A stretch of DNA of 64,000 nucleotides, taken from positions 2,108,001-2,172,000 of the forward strand of contig NZ_CP047936.1 in the NCBI RefSeq assembly GCF_014279975.1. The letters run 5' to 3'. Below, one piece after another: positions 41,195-48,746 of the stretch. The stretch's first letter is position 1. Every line of letters starts with the position of its first letter. A model generated the notes under the pieces. The model had not been told where the DNA came from, did not search any database, and was given only the letters and a program-made list of their open reading frames with translations. The translations under genes were made by a program, and so were the position numbers. Origin of the DNA: Synechococcus sp. BIOS-U3-1. GTDB taxonomy: Bacteria; Cyanobacteriota; Cyanobacteriia; PCC-6307; Cyanobiaceae.

Positions 41195-41812
41195 TTGGTC
41201 GTTGGTGCCCTCACCAGTCTTGGACCGTGCTCCCTGTCACTGCTGCCGGTAACACTGGCCTACCTCGCCGGATTTGAAAGCGAACAACCTGGTTGGAAAC
41301 GCAGCCTTGCTTTCTGCGGAGGCATCGTCGGGGCTCTGGTGATGCTGGGCAGCTTGAGCGGGCTGCTGGGAGGTATTTACGGGCAGGTGCCTGGACTCAT
41401 TCCCACTCTGGTGGCCTTGCTGGCTGTGGTGATGGGGCTCAATCTGCTTGGTGTCGTGCGGCTGCCCCTGCCAGCAGGTCCCGATCCCAATGCATGGAGT
41501 CGCAAGGTGCCCGCACCGCTGGCGCCAATTGCGGCTGGTCTGGCATTCGGCCTTGCGGCTTCTCCATGCACCACCCCGGTGTTGGCAGTTTTATTGGGCT
41601 GGATTGCCAGCAGTGGCAATGCAATCACAGGCTTGCTTTATCTCAGCAGCTTTGGAATCGGCCAGGTGCTGCCGTTGCTGCTTGCGGGGAGCATGGCGGC
41701 GTCGCTTCCCAAGCTCATGGCGATGCGCTCGATCAGTCAGTGGATCCCCAGCATCAGTGGTGTCGTGCTACTCACGATCGGCACGCTCACCCTGCTGACG
41801 AGGCTGGTCTAA
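41195..41812 (+). CDS. ccdA: Cytochrome c biogenesis protein CcdA
   Basis: This membrane protein passes electrons from the stroma-like side to the lumen for apocytochrome reduction in System II maturation. From the TTG at 41195 it has 205 residues and about six spans, with the redox Cys pair in [18 protein letters not shown] and [13 protein letters not shown]. The frame is open upstream to a TGA at 41078, and those 38 codons (LDLALSDLARSGEDLLNHAL) look coding, but they contain no ATG, GTG or TTG. The real start may be a rare codon such as ATC at 41093. ccs1 follows after two bases. Confidence 0.88.
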   Translation: MVVGALTSLGPCSLSLLPVTLAYLAGFESEQPGWKRSLAFCGGIVGALVMLGSLSGLLGGIYGQVPGLIPTLVALLAVVMGLNLLGVVRLPLPAGPDPNAWSRKVPAPLAPIAAGLAFGLAASPCTTPVLAVLLGWIASSGNAITGLLYLSSFGIGQVLPLLLAGSMAASLPKLMAMRSISQWIPSISGVVLLTIGTLTLLTRLV

Positions 41813-41814
41813 GC

Positions 41815-43107
41815 ATGCGTTTGCTCAAACGACTGCTGGCACTGCTCTCGAGCCTTCGCCTGGCCATTCTGCTGCTGCTGTTCATTGCTGTGGCCAGCGC
41901 AGTGGGCACGATCATCCCCCAACAGGAAGCACCTGAGCTCTACCTGGAGCGCTTCAATGCCGACCCATGGCTGGGATTGATCAACGGAAACCTGATGCTG
42001 CAAGTGCAGCTCAATCACGTCTATTCCAGCATCTGGTTTCTCTCGCTGTTGGCACTGCTCGGGCTGGCACTCATCTTGTGTAGCTGGAGACGTCAGTGGC
42101 CGTCACTGAAAGCAGCTCTGCGCTGGACTGATTACTCCCGCCCACGCCAACTCAGCAAACTGGCCTTGGCCGAGACTCTCACCTGCAGCGACAGCAGCGC
42201 CGCACTGAATGACCTGGCCTCGGAGCTCAGAGTTCAGGGTTGGAACGTCAGAGAGCAAAGCGGTCGACTTGCCGCCCGACGGGGGGTTGTCGGTCGTGTT
42301 GGCCCTTTGCTGGTTCATACAGGTCTGGTCCTGCTCCTGATTGGAGCCGCCTGGGGTGCCCTGGCCGGGCAGCGACTGGAGCGCTTTCTCGCCCCTGGAC
42401 GCTCACTTGATCTCCTGAGTCCAGCCGGCGAGAACAGGCTCAGCCTCACCCTTCAGGATTTCGCCATCGAGAGAGACCCCGCTGGACGGCCGGAACAATT
42501 CAGCTCCAGCTTGCTGCTCAGTCCTCAAGGACATCCCGAAGAAGAACGCACGATCAGCGTCAATCATCCTTTGCGCTACCAGGGCATCACCATTTACCAG
42601 GCGGACTGGTCGCTGGCGACGATCACCGTGCAAATCGGGCGCAGCCCCCTGCTTCAACTACCACTGAGCACCTTTCCAGAACTGGGCGACCAGGTCTGGG
42701 GACTCGTGCTCCCCACACGTCCGGATGGAAGTGAACCAGTCTTCCTCAGCACCGGCAGTGAACAGGGACCAGTACAAGTCTTTGATTCTGATGGAAGTTT
42801 AATCACGAATCTCAGGCCCGGTGGAGACGGTGCTGAGGTGCGAGGGCTGCCGCTGAGAGTGGTGGAGATCATGCCGGCCAGCGGATTACTGCTGAAGCGT
42901 GATCCAGGGGTGCCCCTAGTTTATGCAGGCTTTGCGATCACGCTTTTGGGGGGTGGACTGAGCATGGTGGCCACACGTCAAATCTGGGCTGTTGCTGAGA
43001 CACAACAAGCAAGGCTTCATGTGGGCGGCCTTTGCAACCGAAACCTTGCGGGCTTTGCCACAGAGCTCCCACAGCTGATCAACAGGGTTGGCGCTCTCCA
43101 TGGCTGA
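41815..43107 (+). CDS. ccs1: Cytochrome c biogenesis protein Ccs1 (ResB)
   Basis: The 430-residue partner of CcsA in System II begins [20 protein letters not shown]. It has three N-terminal membrane spans, [20 protein letters not shown], a large lumenal domain with [19 protein letters not shown], and a last span near residues 365-385 ([17 protein letters not shown]). It handles heme delivery and cytochrome assembly. ATG at 41815 lies two bases after ccdA. The 3' end overlaps the convergent queF gene by 29 bases. Confidence 0.93.
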   Translation: MRLLKRLLALLSSLRLAILLLLFIAVASAVGTIIPQQEAPELYLERFNADPWLGLINGNLMLQVQLNHVYSSIWFLSLLALLGLALILCSWRRQWPSLKAALRWTDYSRPRQLSKLALAETLTCSDSSAALNDLASELRVQGWNVREQSGRLAARRGVVGRVGPLLVHTGLVLLLIGAAWGALAGQRLERFLAPGRSLDLLSPAGENRLSLTLQDFAIERDPAGRPEQFSSSLLLSPQGHPEEERTISVNHPLRYQGITIYQADWSLATITVQIGRSPLLQLPLSTFPELGDQVWGLVLPTRPDGSEPVFLSTGSEQGPVQVFDSDGSLITNLRPGGDGAEVRGLPLRVVEIMPASGLLLKRDPGVPLVYAGFAITLLGGGLSMVATRQIWAVAETQQARLHVGGLCNRNLAGFATELPQLINRVGALHG

Positions 43108-43489
43108 CGCGCACCACGGTGTGCACATTTCCACGGGGATAGAAATCAGCCTCCAATTGCATCCAGACGGGGGCACAGGCCTCAACCAAGTCATCAAGGA
43201 TGCGATTGGCAACCTCCTCGTGAGAGATGGTGCGATTCCGATAACTATTCACGTAGAGCTTGATGGCCTTCAGCTCAACAACCCGAGGTCCCGGTTGATA
43301 AAGAAGTCGCAACACAGCGAAATCGGGGTAGCCGGAAAAAGGACAAAGACAGGTGAATTCAGGAAGCTCGATCGAGACCTCATAGGCACGGCCCTGGCGA
43401 GGATTGTCAAAACAGATCAGCTCGGCATCGGCAATGGCCCGTTCCCCGTAGAAGGGCGTGCGGGTGGTCTCCGCGGGGGATGCACTCAT
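43079..43489 (-). CDS. queF: NADPH-dependent 7-cyano-7-deazaguanine reductase
   Basis: The 136-residue single-domain QueF reduces preQ0 to preQ1 in queuosine synthesis. The catalytic Cys is in [13 protein letters not shown] (about residue 49), with substrate Glu in [28 protein letters not shown] and the T-fold ending [15 protein letters not shown] at 43489 gives the short form, as in Bacillus. It overlaps the ccs1 tail by 29 bases, yet the family match continues through the overlap. Confidence 0.93.
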   Translation of the reverse strand: MSASPAETTRTPFYGERAIADAELICFDNPRQGRAYEVSIELPEFTCLCPFSGYPDFAVLRLLYQPGPRVVELKAIKLYVNSYRNRTISHEEVANRILDDLVEACAPVWMQLEADFYPRGNVHTVVRVSHGERQPC

Positions 43490-43782
43490 GGTCGAGAGGC
43501 GACACAACGGTTTGTGAAGACCTTAAAACCCAACATGACTGCCGTGAGCACAGAACAAGACTTGAGTAATCACGATTTCAAGCTTGGGCTCACCTCAAAC
43601 TGTTCACCATGAACAACGCTTGTGCGGTAGTAGTGCATTGAAGGACAAATCGTTGGGCCTGGGCCTGCTCTCACAGACCTTTCAGCCGGAAGTAGCCACG
43701 CGCGTGGTGAAGCAACGCTCCTTCCCACGAAGCGGTCCCGATCAACGATCGGAGCACCACCATCCTCTTCGAGGCCATATCA

Positions 43783-43998
43783 ATGAGCACAACACAACGC
43801 ACCTATCGCGGCATCCCTTACGACACCATTCAGCATGAGCGACTGAGCCTGATCAGGGTCGATCACACTTACCGCGGTCAGCACTATGACGCGCCGCTGC
43901 ATCACGCAGCGGCGACTGAGCCAACCGTGGAACTCCACTACCGCGGCAGCGTTTATCAACACCGCCGTGAACAGGCCAGAAAGCACGTCAACTCCTGA
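43783..43998 (+). CDS. DUF4278 family protein
   Basis: The 71-residue protein has three repeats of the YRG type: TYRGIPYDT, HTYRGQHYDA and LHYRGSVYQHRR. This is the DUF4278 signature of cyanobacteria; function is unknown. The last repeat continues into a basic end (HRREQARKHVNS). The 293-base region upstream to queF holds its promoter and no other convincing gene. An NtcA-type motif begins five bases after its stop. Confidence 0.85.
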   Translation: MSTTQRTYRGIPYDTIQHERLSLIRVDHTYRGQHYDAPLHHAAATEPTVELHYRGSVYQHRREQARKHVNS

Positions 43999-44002
43999 TT
44001 CG

Positions 44003-44016
44003 GTATCAACGCGTAC
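44003..44016 (+). promoter_or_regulatory. NtcA-type binding motif upstream of glnB
   Basis: gtatcaacgcgtac is a perfect GTA-N8-TAC. A partial -10 box, taatgg, lies 24 bases further on at 44041, near the 22-base spacing of NtcA-activated promoters, and would place a transcript start about 15 bases ahead of the small gene at 44068 and about 275 bases ahead of glnB. glnB is an NtcA target in other cyanobacteria. Confidence 0.75.
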
Positions 44017-44067
44017 ATCCGCGAAAGCATCGGCGAGCCGTAATGGGTTCACGATTGAGGCTTCTTC

Positions 44068-44295
44068 ATGGATCTCCGCTTGCTCGCTGAAGGCCCTTCC
44101 TTCCGGTTGGTCCCCAACAGCGTTCATGGAATCCTCTGGCTTCAGACCCATTTCGAATCCGAGCATTGGGAGCTCCTCTCCCAAGGTCACGTGATCGTGA
44201 ATCGAGTCGACGCACAAACACTGATGTTTGATGCCTCCGAAGCCGGCCTGAACCTGAATCCGCTGCCTTCTCTGTCCCCTGTTCCACACGCCTGA
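44068..44295 (+). CDS. Small protein upstream of glnB
   Basis: The 75-residue product MDLRLLAEGPSFRLVPNSVH and onward has a compact-looking core (GILWLQTHFESEHWELLSQG; VIVNRVDAQTLMFDASEAG). I do not recognise it. It sits between the NtcA-type motif and glnB, 32 bases before the glnB ATG, so it is probably the first gene of the same nitrogen-responsive transcript. Confidence 0.65.
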   Translation: MDLRLLAEGPSFRLVPNSVHGILWLQTHFESEHWELLSQGHVIVNRVDAQTLMFDASEAGLNLNPLPSLSPVPHA

Positions 44296-44303
44296 GCTCT
44301 TAG

Positions 44304-44666
<363 letters not shown>

Positions 44667-44684
44667 AACAGGGTCGTCCTTTCT

Positions 44685-45512
44685 TCACTCGCTCAAGGTT
44701 GATGAGACAACCTTCTCGATCAATGCGTTGGCGAACCCATGGTCGACGCTGGCGGTCAACCACAGCAAATATTCATGGTTACCGGCTGGACCGGTGAGTG
44801 GAGATGCGACCAGCCCCGTCGGCTTCCAGCCGAGAGGCTGAGCGGCTTTGATCACGTCGGTGATCGCATCAATGTGGGCAGCTGGGTCACGTACCACACC
44901 CCCCTTGCCAACTCTCTGCCGTCCAACCTCAAACTGGGGCTTCACCAGCACGATGGCCTCGCAATCCTTGGCACCAAAGTCCTCAGTGATCATCAGACCG
45001 CGCAAAGCTGGCAGCACCAATGAGAGCGAGATGAACGACACATCCGCCACGGCCAGTGTTGGGCGCTGATCCTCGTCCCCGTAAAGATCCTCAGCTGTCA
45101 GACGCCTCAGGTTGGTGCGTTCACGCAAGACCACCCGCTCATCGGTGCGCAGGCTCCAGGCGGTCTGGCCGTAGCCGACATCAATGCCGTAAACACGGCT
45201 GGCACCGTGCTGCAGCAGGCAATCGGTGAAACCACCGGTGGAGATCCCACCATCGATACAAACCCGTCCGTTCACCTCAACGGGAAAGGCATTCAAAGCA
45301 CCCAAAAGCTTTTCTCCACCCCTTGAAACGAATCGCGGCGGTTGCTCCACCTGAAGTAGCAACTCTTCTGCCACTTCCTGCCCGGGCTTCTCAAGACGCT
45401 GTCCATGGACGTCACGCACCTTGCCGGCACGAATCAATCGCTGGGCCTGCTGGCGTGATGAAGCCAGGCCCAAAGTGAGCAGATGCAGATCCAGTCGGCG
45501 TTTACGAGCCAT
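44685..45512 (-). CDS. tlyA: TlyA-family rRNA methyltransferase
   Basis: The 275-residue protein has an N-terminal S4 RNA-binding domain (RKRRLDLHLLTLGLASSRQQ; AQRLIRAGKV) and an FtsJ/RrmJ-like methyltransferase: VSRGGEKLLGAL, CIDGGISTGGFTDCLLQHGA and VYGIDVGYGQTAW, then LVKPQFEVGR. TlyA enzymes 2'-O-methylate cytidines in 16S and/or 23S rRNA; older annotations say hemolysin. ATG at 45512 is chosen over 45572, since the extra residues are not S4-like. It converges on glnB with an 18-base gap. Confidence 0.92.
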   Translation of the reverse strand: MARKRRLDLHLLTLGLASSRQQAQRLIRAGKVRDVHGQRLEKPGQEVAEELLLQVEQPPRFVSRGGEKLLGALNAFPVEVNGRVCIDGGISTGGFTDCLLQHGASRVYGIDVGYGQTAWSLRTDERVVLRERTNLRRLTAEDLYGDEDQRPTLAVADVSFISLSLVLPALRGLMITEDFGAKDCEAIVLVKPQFEVGRQRVGKGGVVRDPAAHIDAITDVIKAAQPLGWKPTGLVASPLTGPAGNHEYLLWLTASVDHGFANALIEKVVSSTLSE

Positions 45513-45610
45513 TTCTTCATAAAAGCAGAGGCGAAATCCGAACAAACCTGCGTGGTTCTCTTGGGAACCCAAACAACTCCCTGAAGATCAATCCGAGCCG
45601 CACCCCGGTC

Positions 45611-45826
45611 ATGTCCGCCAAGCAGCACCTACGGCACCGTCCCACACCTCTCAACGTGGTGGAACTCCTGCATCCCGGAAGCTTCGTGACCATCGAAAAT
45701 CACCCCAGCGATCTGCCCCCCTTCCAAGTGATCGAATGCCGAGGTGGACTCTGCACCGTTCGACAACAGGCGTGGGGACAGCACGTGCAATGGGAAGTAG
45801 AACATCGTCGCCTGCGTTCTGCCTGA
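45611..45826 (+). CDS. Small conserved protein of unknown function
   Basis: The 71-residue product begins MSAKQHLRHRPTPLNVVELL and has HPGSFVTIENHPSDLPPFQV followed by CRGGLCTVRQQAWG, suggesting a small beta barrel. I do not recognise a named family. It is divergent from tlyA and ends 61 bases ahead of purB, so it may share purB's promoter region. Confidence 0.65.
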   Translation: MSAKQHLRHRPTPLNVVELLHPGSFVTIENHPSDLPPFQVIECRGGLCTVRQQAWGQHVQWEVEHRRLRSA

Positions 45827-45887
45827 GCCATTGGGTGCAAACCTGCGTCGCCTTAAGGTCAAGGATTGACCGTTTGTCTGCGATTCC

Positions 45888-47183
45888 TTGATCGAGCGCT
45901 ACACCCTGCCCGAAATGGGCGCGATCTGGACCGATCAGGCCAAGTACCAGAGCTGGCTTGATGTTGAAGTGGCTGCCTGTGAGGCCAACTGCAGCCTGGG
46001 ACGCGTTCCCAATGAGGCCATGGAGGACATCCGCACCAAGTCGGCTTTTGAGCCAGCGCGGATCCTTGAGATCGAAGCGGAAGTACGTCACGACGTCATC
46101 GCTTTTCTCACCAACGTCAACGAGCATGTCGGAGACGCGGGTCGCTACATCCATTTAGGAATGACTAGCAGCGATGTGCTGGACACTGGTCTTGCCTTGC
46201 AACTCAAGGCTTCCGTGGTTCTGCTGAGGAAGGAACTGAGGGCCCTCGACGACGCCATCACAACACTGGCGAAGGAGCACAAGTCCACCGTGATGATCGG
46301 TCGCTCCCATGCCATTCATGGTGAACCGATCACCTTTGGATTCAAGTTGGCTGGCTGGCTGGCCGAGACCCGCCGCAATGCCGAGCGACTCGAACGGCTT
46401 GAGCGTGATGTGGCCGTGGGGCAGGTGAGCGGGGCCATGGGCACCTACGCCAACACCGATCCGGAGGTGGAACGTCTCACGTGCGATCGACTAGGCCTCA
46501 CCGCCGACACCGCAAGCACCCAAGTGATCTCTCGCGATCGGCATGCGGATTATGTCCAGACCCTGGCCCTGGTCGGTGCCTCACTGGACCGCTTCTCCAC
46601 TGAAATCCGCAACCTGCAACGGACGGACGTCCTTGAGGTGGAAGAGAGCTTTGCCAAGGGTCAGAAAGGCAGCTCGGCCATGCCCCACAAACGCAACCCG
46701 ATTCGCAGTGAGCGCATCAGTGGTCTGGCCAGGGTGCTGCGCAGCTATGTCGTCGCTGCCCTCGAAAATGTGGCGCTCTGGCATGAGCGAGATATCAGCC
46801 ACAGCTCAACCGAGCGGATGATGCTCCCCGACTGCTCGGTGACATTGCACTTCATGCTCCGGGAGATGACTGCCGTGGTGGCAGGTCTGGGGGTGTACCC
46901 GGGAAACATGCGCCGCAATATGAACGTGTACGGCGGGGTGGTGTTCAGTCAGCGAGTGCTGCTCGGGCTGGTGGATGCAGGCATGAGCAGAGAAGACGCC
47001 TATCGGGTGGTGCAGCGCAATGCTCACAGCGCCTGGAACAACGACGGAGGAAATTTCCGCAGCAATCTTGAAGCTGACCCGGAAGTCACAGCCAAACTCG
47101 GTCCGCAGCAACTCGACGATTGCTTCAGCACCGATTTACACCAGGCGAATCTGGGAGTGATCTGGGAACGCCTGGCACTTTGA
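45888..47183 (+). CDS. purB: Adenylosuccinate lyase
   Basis: The 431-residue aspartase/fumarase-superfamily enzyme makes AMP from adenylosuccinate and AICAR from SAICAR. It begins MIERYTLPEMGAIWTDQAKY and has HLGMTSSDVLDTGLALQL, IGRSHAIHGEPITFG and the signature KGSSAMPHKRNPIRSE with the catalytic loop. The only start that fits the family N-terminus is TTG at 45888. It is followed after 15 bases by a 35-residue ORF and then fumC. Confidence 0.97.
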   Translation: MIERYTLPEMGAIWTDQAKYQSWLDVEVAACEANCSLGRVPNEAMEDIRTKSAFEPARILEIEAEVRHDVIAFLTNVNEHVGDAGRYIHLGMTSSDVLDTGLALQLKASVVLLRKELRALDDAITTLAKEHKSTVMIGRSHAIHGEPITFGFKLAGWLAETRRNAERLERLERDVAVGQVSGAMGTYANTDPEVERLTCDRLGLTADTASTQVISRDRHADYVQTLALVGASLDRFSTEIRNLQRTDVLEVEESFAKGQKGSSAMPHKRNPIRSERISGLARVLRSYVVAALENVALWHERDISHSSTERMMLPDCSVTLHFMLREMTAVVAGLGVYPGNMRRNMNVYGGVVFSQRVLLGLVDAGMSREDAYRVVQRNAHSAWNNDGGNFRSNLEADPEVTAKLGPQQLDDCFSTDLHQANLGVIWERLAL

Positions 47184-47198
47184 GGGTTGGTCTGAACC

Positions 47199-47306
47199 AT
47201 GTTTTGGACCCCCTATGCAGACTGGATTTACGTGATCGTGAGCATCAGCGGCATGCTGCTGATCATTGTCCTCGTGCTCAGGCCCGGAGCCGGTCCACCC
47301 CCATAA
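47199..47306 (+). CDS. Small single-span membrane protein, 35 residues
   Basis: ATG at 47199 to TAA at 47304 encodes 35 residues: an N-terminal MFWTPYADW, one hydrophobic span (IYVIVSISGMLLIIVLVLRP), and a short proline-rich end GAGPPP. It starts 15 bases after purB and ends 19 bases before fumC. Its composition, start codon, tight fit and aromatic-rich end are what one expects of a small thylakoid or plasma membrane protein. I do not recognise it. Confidence 0.6.
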   Translation: MFWTPYADWIYVIVSISGMLLIIVLVLRPGAGPPP

Positions 47307-47325
47307 CGCATTCACCTGCCCTGCG

Positions 47326-48723
47326 ATGTCAGAAGCGACCAGGATCGAACACGACAGCATGGGAGCCGTACAGGTCCCAGCAGAAGCTCTCTGGGGAGCG
47401 CAAACGCAGCGGTCACTCAGGAACTTCGATATCGCTGACGACCTCCTGCCAGCGGAGTTGATTCATGCTCTCGCCCGCATCAAACAGGCAGCAGCGAGCG
47501 TGAATGCCCGCCTCGGCGTGATCAGTGACAGCGAATCTGCAGCCATCGCGACAGCCTCCTCAGCGGTTGCAGACGGTCAGCACGATGATCAATTCCCCTT
47601 GCGCGTCTGGCAAACCGGTAGCGGCACTCAAACGAACATGAATGTCAATGAGGTGATCAGCAACCTGGCATCTGTGACTGCTGGTGAACCGCTCGGCAGC
47701 CACAGACCTGTCCACCCCAATGACCATGTCAACCGCTCCCAGTCCACCAATGACGTTTTCCCTGCAGCGATTCATGTGGCAGCCGTGGAAGGTGTCGAAC
47801 ATCGACTGCTTCCTGAACTCGATCGGTTGATCGGTGTTTTTGCAGCCAAAACTGAGCTCTGGAAAGACCTTGTGAAGATCGGCCGCACCCATCTGCAAGA
47901 TGCAGTTCCGCTCACCCTCGGGCAGGAGGCCTCAGCGTGGCGCGACCAGATCGCGGCCTCCCGCGCTCGTATTGCATCCAGTCTTTCGGAGGTCTATCCC
48001 CTGCCACTCGGCGGCACTGCAGTGGGAACCGGTTTGAATGCGCCGGATGGTTTCGCCGAACAGGCTGCTCGGGAACTAGCGCAACTCACGGGCCTCGCTT
48101 TCAGCTCAGCACCCAACAAATTCGCTGTGATGGCAAGCCATGACGGGTTAGTCCATGCGATGGCACAGCTACGTCTGCTTGCCGGAAGTCTGCTGAAGAT
48201 TGCCAATGACATCCGCCTTCTGGCCTGTGGCCCGCGCGCAGGGCTCGCAGAGCTCCATCTGCCTGAGAACGAACCCGGTAGCTCAATCATGCCGGGGAAA
48301 GTGAACCCAACCCAGTGCGAAGCGATGGCCATGGTCTGTACTCAGGTGATCGGCCTGGATGCTGCAGTCGCGATGGCAGGCGCCGGCGGCCACCTACAGA
48401 TGAATGTCTACAAACCGCTGATCGGTTTCAATCTGCTCCGCTCAATCACCCTGCTCACGGATGCCTGCCGCTGCTTCCGAGTGGCCATGGTCGAGGGAAT
48501 CGAACCGAATAGGGCCAGGATTCAACGTGATGTTGAGCAATCCCTCATGCTGGTGACACCTCTGGCGCCGATGATCGGGTACGACAAAGCAAGTGCGATT
48601 GCGAAATACGCCCATGAGCAGGGCCTGAGCCTCCGCAATGCTGCTCTAGACCTGGGTTATGTCAGCGCCGAAGACTTCGACCGCATCGTCGATCCCGCTG
48701 ACATGGCACGGCAGCAAGGCTGA
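47326..48723 (+). CDS. fumC: Fumarate hydratase, class II
   Basis: The 465-residue enzyme interconverts fumarate and malate. It begins MSEATRIEHDSMGAVQVPAE and has WQTGSGTQTNMNVNEVISN, HPNDHVNRSQSTNDVFPAA and the superfamily signature PGSSIMPGKVNPTQCE. It consumes the fumarate released by PurB, encoded just upstream. ATG at 47326 follows the 35-residue ORF. It converges on the helicase gene with a 23-base gap. Confidence 0.97.
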   Translation: MSEATRIEHDSMGAVQVPAEALWGAQTQRSLRNFDIADDLLPAELIHALARIKQAAASVNARLGVISDSESAAIATASSAVADGQHDDQFPLRVWQTGSGTQTNMNVNEVISNLASVTAGEPLGSHRPVHPNDHVNRSQSTNDVFPAAIHVAAVEGVEHRLLPELDRLIGVFAAKTELWKDLVKIGRTHLQDAVPLTLGQEASAWRDQIAASRARIASSLSEVYPLPLGGTAVGTGLNAPDGFAEQAARELAQLTGLAFSSAPNKFAVMASHDGLVHAMAQLRLLAGSLLKIANDIRLLACGPRAGLAELHLPENEPGSSIMPGKVNPTQCEAMAMVCTQVIGLDAAVAMAGAGGHLQMNVYKPLIGFNLLRSITLLTDACRCFRVAMVEGIEPNRARIQRDVEQSLMLVTPLAPMIGYDKASAIAKYAHEQGLSLRNAALDLGYVSAEDFDRIVDPADMARQQG

Positions 48724-48746
48724 AAGAGAACCGGTCAGGAAGCCCA

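Noticed and set aside
41293-41814. N-terminal extension of ccs1 by 174 codons
   Set aside because: It is an off-frame reading of ccdA; the Ccs1 family begins at the ATG at 41815.
43725-43760. Short palindromes such as ccacgcgcgtgg and gatcaacgatc near the DUF4278 gene
   Set aside because: Short self-complementary words are expected by chance in sequence of this composition; no second copy or repeat spacing was seen.
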